Source: JBMDXK01 sp048594375
Lineage (GTDB): Bacteria > Pseudomonadota > Alphaproteobacteria > Rhizobiales > Methylopilaceae
DNA length: 64,000 nt
Assembly: GCA_048594375.1 (NCBI GenBank)
Contig: JBMDXK010000016.1
Coordinates: 1-64,000, forward strand
Direction: 5' to 3'
Under the pieces are notes generated by a model, which worked only from the letters and a program-made list of their open reading frames with translations, ran no database searches and had not been told where the DNA came from. A program made the position numbers and the translations under genes. Shown here one piece after another: positions 18,292-25,999 of the stretch (positions are counted from its first letter, which is position 1; each line of letters opens with the position of its first letter).

Positions 18292-18315
18292 ATATGCTCT
18301 TTCACACGAGCATAT
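18292..18315 (+). terminator. Hairpin after purD, weak terminator candidate
   Basis: ATATGCTC (18292-18299) pairs with GAGCATAT (18308-18315) around an 8-nt loop. No T-run follows (it is followed by CCCCCTT), so termination is doubtful; it may be an mRNA-end or attenuating hairpin between purD and purU. Confidence 0.3.
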
Positions 18316-18345
18316 CCCCCTTAAACAGAGAGCGCAGGCACCAAA

Positions 18346-19236
18346 GTGAGAATGAAAACTTTTGTGATTACGGTAGCCTGTAATTCTACACGGGGTGTTG
18401 TTGCGGCGATTTCGGGCTATCTGGCCGCGCAAGGTTGCAATATTTCGGATTCATCGCAATTTGATGATTTTCAAACCGGCAAATTCTTTATGCGCGTCAG
18501 CTTTATTTCCGAACAAGGTATTGGGGGCGAGACACTGCGTGAAGACTTTAAGCCCGTTGCCGCGAAATTCGGTATGACGTACTCCATTTATGATGCAGAT
18601 CAGCCCATGAAAGTGCTGTTGATGGTTTCGCGCTTCGGCCATTGCCTCAATGATCTGCTCTACCGTTGGCGTATCGGCGCACTGCCCATTGCTCTTGTCG
18701 GCGTGGTTTCCAATCACCTCGACTACCAGAAAGTTGTGGTCAATCACGATATTCCTTTTCATCATATCAAGGTTACACAACAGAACAAGGCGCAAGCCGA
18801 AGCGCAGCTGCTGGAGCTTGTGGAGCAAAGCGGTACAGAACTGATTGTGCTGGCGCGCTACATGCAGGTGCTTTCACCGGAGCTGTGTGCAAAAATGTCG
18901 GGCAAGATTATCAATATCCATCATTCTTTTTTACCCAGCTTTAAAGGCGCTAACCCTTATCGGCAGGCCTATGAACGGGGTGTAAAGCTGATCGGGGCAA
19001 CGGCTCATTATGTCACGGCAGAACTTGATGAAGGCCCCATTATCGAGCAAGATATTGTGCGCGTTACCCATGCGCAAAGTGCGGAAGATTATGTCGCATT
19101 GGGGCGGGATGTGGAAAACCTAGTGCTTGCGCGTGCTCTTCATGCGCACATTCACCACCGTACATTTATCAACGGCAACCGTACAGTGGTCTTTCCCGCA
19201 TCGCCCGGTTCGCATGCTTCCAGAATCATGGGATGA
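18346..19236 (+). CDS. purU: Formyltetrahydrofolate deformylase
   Basis: 296 residues. An N-terminal ACT domain (KTFVITVACNSTRGVVAAIS, GCNISDSSQFDD) is joined to a formyltransferase-fold domain with LSPELCAKMSGKIINIHHSF, LPSFKGANPYRQAYERGVK and ATAHYVTAELDEGPIIEQD. The ACT domain and the absence of a downstream methionyl-tRNA-binding domain favour PurU over Fmt or PurN. It hydrolyses 10-formyl-THF to THF and formate. The listed start is a GTG; an ATG two codons later (18352) is equally plausible. Confidence 0.93.
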   Translation: MRMKTFVITVACNSTRGVVAAISGYLAAQGCNISDSSQFDDFQTGKFFMRVSFISEQGIGGETLREDFKPVAAKFGMTYSIYDADQPMKVLLMVSRFGHCLNDLLYRWRIGALPIALVGVVSNHLDYQKVVVNHDIPFHHIKVTQQNKAQAEAQLLELVEQSGTELIVLARYMQVLSPELCAKMSGKIINIHHSFLPSFKGANPYRQAYERGVKLIGATAHYVTAELDEGPIIEQDIVRVTHAQSAEDYVALGRDVENLVLARALHAHIHHRTFINGNRTVVFPASPGSHASRIMG

Positions 19237-19368
19237 ACAGAATATGAAAATCCGTTAAAAAGATTCTCTTCAAGAGATTATTACCCAAGTAACCAACAAG
19301 TAAATTTTACATATCATAAAGATAAACAGAAATTTAAAATCAAGGCGCAGGGATGGATTTTATAACAC

Positions 19369-19953
19369 TCAATCCCGCGCAATGATCTCACATTCGTTGC
19401 GCCATATTTTTGGCGGATGCTGGGGAAATCCCTCCTTGCGCCGTACCAGAAAACGCGGCCGACGCCCAGCCAGAAAAGCATATCCGCGGCGTGGATAAAC
19501 CCGCGCTGTGTTTTGCTCAAACCCGCCTTCGCGCACATCGGCGGGCATCATTCCGCCATCCTGATGCTCCACGAAAAGCGGCAATCCAAGGGCTGCGCCC
19601 CACTCTTTCCAGCACGTCACAACCGCATCATCATCTTCCGCCTCAAACAACGGAATCTCCAAGGCCTTGTCGGGATGCGCCAGCACCACTGCAACCTTGT
19701 CCTGCTCTTCCGTTTCCCCCGGAATGAGCCGCACTGTCACCCCGTAGTAACTGGTGAGTGGTACCGCTATCTTCATGGCGACACGCTGCACACGCCGCGC
19801 CAGCACTACCCGCTCACGCTCTACCGTAATGCGGCGTTCACCGCTATCGGAAGTGGCGTCCGGCGTTGCAAACCTGACGGGCAATTTGTGGGGATCCAGA
19901 TAAGCCTGCGGCTGTTTCTGAATAGAAGTCTGCTTATCTTTCTGACGCCTCAC
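19369..19953 (-). CDS. DUF6101-like alphaproteobacterial protein
   Basis: 194 residues from a GTG at 19953 preceded by AGGGAG at ideal spacing; an upstream GTG (19977) is less likely. The core has ERRITVERERVVLARRVQRV and a C-terminal basic AGRRPRFLVRRKEGFP, which match my memory of the DUF6101 family, restricted to alphaproteobacteria. There is no signal peptide or membrane segment. Function unknown. Convergent with purU, 132 bp away. Confidence 0.7.
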   Translation of the reverse strand: MRRQKDKQTSIQKQPQAYLDPHKLPVRFATPDATSDSGERRITVERERVVLARRVQRVAMKIAVPLTSYYGVTVRLIPGETEEQDKVAVVLAHPDKALEIPLFEAEDDDAVVTCWKEWGAALGLPLFVEHQDGGMMPADVREGGFEQNTARVYPRRGYAFLAGRRPRFLVRRKEGFPQHPPKIWRNECEIIARD

Positions 19954-20418
19954 GGAACTCTCCCTGAACTTGAACACAGTCCATTCGTAATACAGAAGAT
20001 TTTTCTTTTATTTCTCTTCCATACGTTCAATTTGCATCAAAACTTGTTTTTTCACCTTAATTTTTCTGGTTAATCTTTTATAACCTATCGCTTATCTACG
20101 AAAACATTTCTCTATGCTAAAGAATACGTTTGCAGATACACTAAACAAATTCTTGCCATGCCCCGCCCTTTTCCAGAAAAAAGGCTACATGGTCTTGTAA
20201 TTTCCATGAAATTTTGGCTTGGTACTTATAGTCTGAGATATATAAAACAAGCATATCATTGGAATTTGGCTATATGCCAATCTGCATGGGGAAATCCCAA
20301 GAAGCTAAGCAAACCTTAACCGTTTTTAGTGTTTATAATTCGTATCCAACGCGCAATAGCCAGCCAGTCAACCAGCCGTTTGTGCATTGAAAGGCCACAA
20401 ACGTTTCAGGAGTTTGAT
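19954..20418. other. Intergenic region with repeat copy 3
   Basis: About 465 bp between divergent genes, AT-rich (especially 20030-20150), without a credible ORF. It should carry promoters for both neighbours. A repeat copy lies at 20222-20278. Confidence 0.55.
20222..20278. repeat. Intergenic palindromic repeat, copy 3
   Basis: Left part ACTTATAGTCTGAGATATA resembles copy 7 (CTTATAGCCTGAGACATATA). Right part ATCATTGGAATTTGGCTATA resembles copy 10 (TTATTGGAACTTGGCTATA). It therefore combines arms of two subtypes. Confidence 0.6.
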
Positions 20419-21237
20419 GTGACCAGCCCCCCGCTGCCCCTTGATCGTCTTACCTCTCTTGCACAGGCTGCGGCTGGTGTGGTGGTGGAAGCCGGAAAAA
20501 TTGCACTCGGCTTTGCTGAAAAAGGCGCCCGATCCTGGCTTAAAAACGATGCCTCCCACGTCACGGAAGCGGATCTTGCGGTTGATACTTTTCTGAAAAC
20601 GCACCTTCCTCCTCTGCTGCCCGAAGCCGGATGGCTTTCGGAAGAAAGCCTTGATAGCCCTGAACGTCTTAACCGCACCATGCTCTGGGTTGTTGATCCA
20701 ATTGATGGAACACGCTCTTTCATGCAGAATGTGCCTGTCTGGGTGATTTCCGTCGCGCTGGTTGCCGAAGGCACCCCCGTTCTCGGTATCATATACAATC
20801 CCAGCCGCAACGAAATGTTTGAAGCGCAAGCCGGAAATGGCGCCCGATTGAACGGCGAACCGCTGCACATTTCGCCCTGCACCATGCTGGAAGGGGCGTC
20901 CGTCGGTGGCCCTGTCCACATGGTCGAGCATCTCACCAAACACCATAATATGCTTGCCGCTGAATGGATTCACGCGCTGGCTTACCGTTTTGCCAATGTT
21001 GCTGCCGGTACTATGGATCTGGCGCTTTCGCGCGGGAATGCCAAGGACTGGGATATAGCTGCCGCTGATATTCTTTTGCGCGAAGCAGGGGGACGACTTG
21101 TTGATTTTGAGGGCAGACCGCCCCTTTATAACCAGCCTGTGCCTGCCCACCCCCCGCTCGCGGCCTTCAGCAATAGTCTTGCTCCTGCCTTGCGCGCACC
21201 TCTTTTCACTCTTCCCCCTGCTCCTTCCAAACGGTGA
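20419..21237 (+). CDS. Inositol-monophosphatase-family phosphatase (CysQ-like)
   Basis: 272 residues from a GTG at 20419 with AGGAG upstream; the ORF can be extended to 20329, but that part is not conserved. Metal-site motifs are VTEAD, EES, WVVDPIDGTRSF and WDIAAADILLREAGG. The family includes inositol monophosphatases and 3'(2'),5'-bisphosphate nucleotidases (CysQ). Its position ahead of DUF4170, acyltransferase, waaA and lpxK is a conserved alphaproteobacterial order in which this gene is usually annotated CysQ-like. The exact substrate cannot be told. Confidence 0.85.
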   Translation: MTSPPLPLDRLTSLAQAAAGVVVEAGKIALGFAEKGARSWLKNDASHVTEADLAVDTFLKTHLPPLLPEAGWLSEESLDSPERLNRTMLWVVDPIDGTRSFMQNVPVWVISVALVAEGTPVLGIIYNPSRNEMFEAQAGNGARLNGEPLHISPCTMLEGASVGGPVHMVEHLTKHHNMLAAEWIHALAYRFANVAAGTMDLALSRGNAKDWDIAAADILLREAGGRLVDFEGRPPLYNQPVPAHPPLAAFSNSLAPALRAPLFTLPPAPSKR

Positions 21238-21241
21238 TCCC

Positions 21242-21475
21242 ATGACCAACACATCCGCAAACGCCCAACCGCTTTATCTTGTTCTTGGTGGCGAATTGAC
21301 CACACTGGATGGCACCATATTCAAACATCCTGATGCGCTTGATGTTGTGGGCGTGTTCCCCACCCACGCCGCAGCACATGCTGCCTGGAAAGCCAAAGCG
21401 CAAGGCACCGTGGATAACGCGCATATGCGCTATTTTGTTGTTGATCTGGCGCACGCTCTGGCGCACTCCCGATAA
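21242..21475 (+). CDS. DUF4170 small protein
   Basis: 77 residues from the ATG at 21242 to a TAA at 21473-21475. It reads PLYLVLGGELTTLDG near the N-terminus and MRYFVVDLAHAL near the C-terminus, which fits DUF4170, a family of small soluble proteins. It starts 4 bp after the phosphatase stop and lies 33 bp before the acyltransferase gene, so it is part of the lipid A/Kdo cassette. Its role is unknown. Confidence 0.82.
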   Translation: MTNTSANAQPLYLVLGGELTTLDGTIFKHPDALDVVGVFPTHAAAHAAWKAKAQGTVDNAHMRYFVVDLAHALAHSR

Positions 21476-21508
21476 TCCTTACTCTTCCCACTCAAGGACA
21501 TTTGCATA

Positions 21509-22222
21509 ATGGATACTCCGGCACCCTCACGCCCACGCCTCCCCTGGCTGCTTGGGCGAACCCTTGCCGGATATATCCGTCTTGTAGGTAAAAGTACCCG
21601 CTGGACTATTCACCCACAGGATTATGCAACCGTTCTGCGCGAACATCAGCCTTGCATTCTTGCCATGTGGCACGGACAGCACTTTCTTGTGCCCTATTTC
21701 CGCCCCGATGATGCGGATATGTGTGTGATGATCTCCCGTCATGGTGACGGCGAAATCAATGCTGTGGCTGTGCAACAGTTCGGCATAAAAACCATTCGCG
21801 GTTCCGGTGGACACGGACAGGCTGGAAAAACCCGTAAACGCAAAGGCGCAGAAGCTCTGCGCCAGTTGCTCAGGGCTTTAAAAGGCGGTACAACTGCCGT
21901 ACTCACCGCCGATGTACCAAAAATTGCTGGTGTTGCCGGTGAAGGAATCATTCTGTTGGCTAAACTTTCAGGGCGCCCTATTCTGCCGATTGCCGTGGCA
22001 ACCCGTTATCATTGGGGATTTAATTCCTGGGATAAAGCCGTTTTGCCCCTGCCTTTTGGCAAAGGCGCTTTGATTGTGGGTGAGCCGATTTGTGTACCCC
22101 ATGACGCTGACGCCCCTGCCCTTGAGCAAACACGCCTTGCCTTGCAGGAACAACTCAATGCCGTTCATACGGAAGCTTATCGTGTAGCGGGTTGCACGCC
22201 GTGGAGGCCGCGCCATGGGTAA
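21509..22222 (+). CDS. DUF374-type lysophospholipid acyltransferase-like protein
   Basis: 237 residues. MWHGQHFLVPYFRP contains an HX-type active-site region, followed by MISRHGDGEINAVAVQQFG, TIRGSGGHGQAGKTRKRKGA and TADVPKIAGVAGEGIILLAK, as in DUF374 acyltransferases that accompany lipid A genes. It probably acylates a lipid A or phospholipid precursor at the inner membrane. Its end overlaps waaA by 8 nt. Confidence 0.83.
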   Translation: MDTPAPSRPRLPWLLGRTLAGYIRLVGKSTRWTIHPQDYATVLREHQPCILAMWHGQHFLVPYFRPDDADMCVMISRHGDGEINAVAVQQFGIKTIRGSGGHGQAGKTRKRKGAEALRQLLRALKGGTTAVLTADVPKIAGVAGEGIILLAKLSGRPILPIAVATRYHWGFNSWDKAVLPLPFGKGALIVGEPICVPHDADAPALEQTRLALQEQLNAVHTEAYRVAGCTPWRPRHG

Positions 22223-23525
22223 ATCTGCGCCGCGCCTGCCTCTGCCTCTGCGTCTTTATCGCGGTTTTTCCCGCCGTTTTGGCCCCGTTATTGCCAGCGT
22301 CTTGCTGCGCTCCCGTCTGCGCAAAGGCAAAGAGCTTGCTGATCGCATAAAGGAACGCCGTGGACGCGCGGGGCTACCGCGCCCCGAAGGAACACTTGTC
22401 TGGGTTCACGCGGCCAGTGTTGGCGAATTTCTGGCCGTCATGCCTCTGGTTGAAGCTGTTACAGCCCGCAACCTCCATGTCTTGGTAACAACAGGAACCG
22501 TTACTTCTGCACGCCTCGCCCAAACGCGGCTTCCCAAGGGGGCATTCCACCAGTTTATTCCGCTGGATGTGCCTTTGTTTGTGCGCCGTTTTATGAACCA
22601 CTGGCAGCCGGATCTGGCAATTTTCGCGGAATCCGAATACTGGCCAAACCTGCTCATGGAAGCGCGTTCACGCCAGATGCCCGTGATTGTTGCCAATGCC
22701 CGTATGTCGGAACGCTCGTTCTCCCGCTGGCAAAAAGCTTCTAAAACCGCGGCAAACCTGCTTGATACCATTGACCTGTTTCTTGCCCAGACCCCACGTG
22801 ATGCGGAACGCTTGCTGGCACTGGGCGCTCCGCGGGTGGAAGTGGGCGGCAACCTGAAATTTGATGTCCCCCCGCCTCCCGCTAACGCGCTGGCATTGGA
22901 AAATCTGCGCCGGCATCTGGAAAAACGCGCCGTCTTTGTGGGCGCCAGCACCCATGGCGCCGAAGACGCCATGCTTGCGCGTGTTCATACGGCATTAAAA
23001 GCCAAACATCCGCACTGCTTGACAATCATTGTGCCGCGCCATCCTGAAAGAGGAAGCAGCATCGCAGAAGTAGCCCAAGCCATGGGGCTCCACGTTACAT
23101 TGCGCTCCCAAACATCTGTTCCTTCAGCAACAACAGATCTTTATATTGCCGACACTATTGGCGAATTGGGTTTATTTTACCGGCTGGGTGATGTGGCATT
23201 CATCGGCGGTTCGCTGGTGCGCCACGGTGGCCAGAACCCGATTGAACCGGCAAAGTTGGGAATTCCTATTCTCCATGGGCCAAATGTCGGGAACTTTGCA
23301 GATATTTACAAGGCTCTGGACAACGCCCAGGCCGCTTTGCCCGTGGACGATGAAGAAACACTGACGATTGCTGTTAACGGCCTGATTGTGGATAAAGAAG
23401 CGTGTGCGGTTCTTACCCAGACAGCCGGTGAGGTGGTCATGGGGTTTGGTGGGGCGCTCGCGCTCACCCTTGCTGCCATCGAACCTTATCTCATGCAGTT
23501 ACGGCTAGGAAAGAACCCCTTCTAA
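22215..23525 (+). CDS. waaA: Kdo transferase (lipid IVA)
   Basis: 436 residues of a GT-B glycosyltransferase. WVHAASVGEFLAVMPLV carries the catalytic Glu region of WaaA/KdtA. Other family marks are TTGTVTSARLAQTRLP, FAESEYWPNLL, VGASTHGAEDAM and IGGSLVRHGGQNPIEPAKLG. It adds Kdo sugars to lipid IVA at the cytoplasmic face of the inner membrane. It overlaps the preceding gene by 8 nt and lpxK by 1 nt. Confidence 0.95.
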   Translation: MGKSAPRLPLPLRLYRGFSRRFGPVIASVLLRSRLRKGKELADRIKERRGRAGLPRPEGTLVWVHAASVGEFLAVMPLVEAVTARNLHVLVTTGTVTSARLAQTRLPKGAFHQFIPLDVPLFVRRFMNHWQPDLAIFAESEYWPNLLMEARSRQMPVIVANARMSERSFSRWQKASKTAANLLDTIDLFLAQTPRDAERLLALGAPRVEVGGNLKFDVPPPPANALALENLRRHLEKRAVFVGASTHGAEDAMLARVHTALKAKHPHCLTIIVPRHPERGSSIAEVAQAMGLHVTLRSQTSVPSATTDLYIADTIGELGLFYRLGDVAFIGGSLVRHGGQNPIEPAKLGIPILHGPNVGNFADIYKALDNAQAALPVDDEETLTIAVNGLIVDKEACAVLTQTAGEVVMGFGGALALTLAAIEPYLMQLRLGKNPF

Positions 23526-24523
23526 TGCGCGCACCTGCTTTTTTCTGGGATGCTCAGCCCAGCCTGATTGCCCGTATGCTCACGCCACTGGGCAATCTGT
23601 TTGGTCAAACAACGCTCAAACGCATGGCAAAGGCGGGTGCCAATATGCCCGTTCCAGTCATTTGTGTGGGCAATCCTGTCGCCGGCGGTGCGGGCAAAAC
23701 ACCTACAGCTCAAGCCATTGCACAACTGCTCATCCAGATGGGACGCACGCCGTTTTTTCTTTCACGGGGCTATGGCGGTACTCAAAAAGAGCCACTGCTC
23801 ATTGATCTTGCACTGCACACGGCGGCGCTGGTGGGCGATGAGCCTTTGCTGCTGGCAAATCTTGCGCCGACAATCGTTGCAGCGGATCGCGCTGCCGGTG
23901 CGCGGCTGGCTGTAGAATACGGCGCTGATTTTATTGTTATGGATGATGGTTTCCAAAATCCGTCTCTCACCAAAAGCTGCTCCTTTCTGGTGGTTGATGC
24001 GGCTGTTGGCGTTGGTAATGGCTTATGCCTGCCAGCAGGTCCGCTTCGTGCGCCTTTTGCTGAGCAATTGGCGCATTGTCAAGGCATTGTGCTGATTGGG
24101 AGCGGTGAACGGGCGACCAGCATCTATGGTTACGCCAATGCCATGCACATTCCGGTATTTCCAGCGCGGCTGGTGGCAGACCCTCTTGCGGCGGGGCGCG
24201 TGGCGGATCGCCCGTTGCTGGCTTTTGCCGGTATTGGCCGCCCCATCAAATTTGCGCGCACCTTGCAACGTCTTGGAGCCAGCGTGCGGCTGCGCTCCTT
24301 CCCGGACCATCACCGCTACACTGAGGCGGATGCTTTGAGCCTGATGGCAGAAGCAGAACGGGATGGCTTGCAATTGATTACAACGGAAAAAGATGCTGTG
24401 CGGCTGCATGGCTCTCCCGCTCTGGAACATTTGCGTCTTGCAAGTGATGTGCTGCCTGTTCGCCTTGCTTTTGAGGATCCACGCACCGTCACGCGGATGC
24501 TTTCCGAGACAACAACCGTTTAA
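23525..24523 (+). CDS. lpxK: Tetraacyldisaccharide 4'-kinase
   Basis: 332 residues. The P-loop VGNPVAGGAGKTPTA is at about 48-62 and FIVMDDGFQNPSL at about 137-149, both LpxK signatures, with TTEKDAVRL near the C-terminus. It phosphorylates the lipid A precursor at the 4' position. The start overlaps the waaA stop (TAATG). It is last in the cassette, with no intrinsic terminator seen directly after it. Confidence 0.95.
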   Translation: MRAPAFFWDAQPSLIARMLTPLGNLFGQTTLKRMAKAGANMPVPVICVGNPVAGGAGKTPTAQAIAQLLIQMGRTPFFLSRGYGGTQKEPLLIDLALHTAALVGDEPLLLANLAPTIVAADRAAGARLAVEYGADFIVMDDGFQNPSLTKSCSFLVVDAAVGVGNGLCLPAGPLRAPFAEQLAHCQGIVLIGSGERATSIYGYANAMHIPVFPARLVADPLAAGRVADRPLLAFAGIGRPIKFARTLQRLGASVRLRSFPDHHRYTEADALSLMAEAERDGLQLITTEKDAVRLHGSPALEHLRLASDVLPVRLAFEDPRTVTRMLSETTTV

Positions 24524-24578
24524 ATTGCGTGTCGCGCTGTTGGTATAAAAGCACGTCTGCCGTTCACCTGCATAAAAA

Positions 24579-24596
24579 TGTGTACATATGAACACA
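24579..24596. promoter_or_regulatory. 18-bp near-perfect palindrome, operator candidate
   Basis: TGTGTACATATGAACACA equals its own reverse complement except at one mirrored position pair (6 and 13). This is the size and symmetry of a dimeric regulator site. The regulator is unknown. Confidence 0.4.
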
Positions 24597-24699
24597 CAGG
24601 TTAACAAAGAATTAATTATTTAAATCAAATAATTAACAAATTGTACACAAATGATTTCATTCACTCCATCTGAATACAGGCGCTGAAACTATAAAGCAG

Positions 24700-24938
24700 G
24701 AAGGGCGTGCAGGCTGAAGACTAAGGATGGTCGCTGATTGTTCCCTTGAAATATTTACTTCAAGAGAATCAACCCTTTACAGATAGAATCATAATCATGC
24801 TACGATTGCAAGAGGCGGCCTTATAGCGGAAGCACGATGGAAATAAGGATGCCGCGGCGCGACAAGCCTCAGCTTCAGCTTCATTCAAGCGTTTTAATCA
24901 AATGATTAGGGGCTGCCTTCCTTAACGAGGAAAGCCCC
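24700..24938 (+). ncRNA. Candidate structured RNA, unidentified
   Basis: Several helices can be drawn by eye: GCTGAAG (24713-24719) with CTTCAGC (24873-24879) enclosing two hairpins. The first is TGATT/AATCA plus CTTGAA/TTCAAG (24735-24771). The second is GCGGCCTTAT (24815-24824) with ATAAG-GAT-GCCGC (24843-24855). A 3' hairpin, GGGGCT and TTCCT pairing with AGGAA and AGCCCC (24909-24938), follows. There is no T-run after it. I compared it mentally with 6S, SRP, RNase P and tmRNA signatures and found no match. Strand is assumed. Confidence 0.35.
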
Positions 24939-24994
24939 AATTATAGCTGATTTCCAAAGAGTTGACAGACTTTTTGGTTAAAAATCTGCTACAG

Positions 24995-25048
24995 AACAAA
25001 GACTTATAGCGAAATGATTGTACTATTTTAAAATCATTTCGCTATATA
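24995..25048. repeat. Intergenic palindromic repeat, copy 4
   Basis: AACAAAGACTTATAGC, identical to copy 2, runs into a perfect 14-bp inverted repeat: TATAGCGAAATGAT (25005-25018) with ATCATTTCGCTATA (25033-25046). It sits just beyond the stop of the 25069 gene and may help terminate it. Confidence 0.75.
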
Positions 25049-25068
25049 TTTCTATGCGGAAACCGGAT

Positions 25069-25947
25069 TCAGGCGGAATATCTACTTTGAAAACGCGCCT
25101 CTCGCGGCGGACTTACGCGCCGTTGTGATATGGTATCATCATGAATTGAACCGTTCGAGGACGGCGATGGCGAGGATGCACGCTGCTCCCGACCTGCGCC
25201 AAAGTAATCGTTTCCACCCCGATCACTGCTCACCTCTGTAGCGTCAAGACTTGCAATGCTAGGGTCATAAGGGGAATATGGCGGTGATGCAGGGTCATCA
25301 GAACGATGGGGAGGCCATGCTTGCGCTCCATCAGGTAAGCGAACCATGTTGTTAACAATCTGGATACCCATCTCGCTTGCGGATTGGTTTACTTCGCTTA
25401 ATCCTCGATCACTGTCCATGACATGAACTTTTTGAATGATACCATCTATCACTCTCATGCGTGCTATTTCTAATTCACCTTTGCCATTCACCCCAAGTGT
25501 CAGTATATCATTTTCTCCATGGGTAAAGATGCTTTCATCAACATTTTGTGGTGGTCGCAAGGGATAAGCAAAAACGTTGATTTTATCGGATGGGCGGCCT
25601 AAGGCATTAATTTGCATACCTACGCCTTGAGCAGTCCTGAATTGGATTTTCGGCCTGAACCCGCTTGGTACGGTATATTTCTTATTTTCCGATAAAAGAA
25701 CACCTTCTGCTTGACTTATTTCAGCGGGGATCCTTCGGTATCGAGGATCCACAACGGCTTGTATGTGTTCACCCTGACTGTCGCGGGAAATGTTTACCTG
25801 AGTGCCAGGCTCCGCGGAGATTGTGGGGCTGGGACGCAAACGAGGCATCATATTTTGCGACAGAATGCTTTTCTCAAAACTTCCCGTAGGATCATTGCTT
25901 TGATGACTGAATTTTTTTTCAATGGAATACGCGCTTACACTATTCAT
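25069..25947 (-). CDS. Hypothetical protein
   Basis: 292 residues, not recognised. No signal peptide or membrane segment. The N-terminal half is mixed, and the C-terminal ~90 residues are Ser/Pro/Asp-rich and look disordered (PPYSPYDPSIASLD, SSPSPSSNGS). EISQAEGVLLSENKKYTV faintly resembles DITQAE...TV in the paralogue pair at 33-35 kb, but this is too weak to claim homology. The coding sequence appears less GC-rich than the neighbouring hisS. The ribosome site before the ATG is weak. Repeat copies lie at both ends of the gene (24995-25048 and 25968-25999). Confidence 0.65.
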   Translation of the reverse strand: MNSVSAYSIEKKFSHQSNDPTGSFEKSILSQNMMPRLRPSPTISAEPGTQVNISRDSQGEHIQAVVDPRYRRIPAEISQAEGVLLSENKKYTVPSGFRPKIQFRTAQGVGMQINALGRPSDKINVFAYPLRPPQNVDESIFTHGENDILTLGVNGKGELEIARMRVIDGIIQKVHVMDSDRGLSEVNQSASEMGIQIVNNMVRLPDGAQAWPPHRSDDPASPPYSPYDPSIASLDATEVSSDRGGNDYFGAGREQRASSPSPSSNGSIHDDTISQRRVSPPREARFQSRYSA

Positions 25948-25967
25948 GGTATTTCTTTATTTTCACT

Positions 25968-25999
25968 GATGATTATTTTATTGGAACTCAGATATAATG
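25968..25999. repeat. Intergenic palindromic repeat, copy 5 (half-site)
   Basis: ATTATTTTATTGGAACTC shares the 14-mer ATTTTATTGGAACT with copy 10. It overlaps the last codons and stop of hisS, so the repeat contributes its C-terminal residues. Confidence 0.55.

Larger units (their letters stand above)
24524..25068. other. 545-bp gene-free region
   Basis: No ORF on either strand is credible. The region contains an 18-bp near-palindrome (24579-24596), a 10-bp AT palindrome (TTAATTATTT at 24612-24621 with AAATAATTAA at 24627-24636), a hairpin-rich stretch (24700-24938) and repeat copy 4 (24995-25048). It separates the convergent lpxK and unknown gene. Confidence 0.65.

Noticed and set aside
20368..21252. 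294-codon minus-strand ORF
   Set aside because: Antisense to the phosphatase gene; Arg/Lys/Gly-rich shadow translation.
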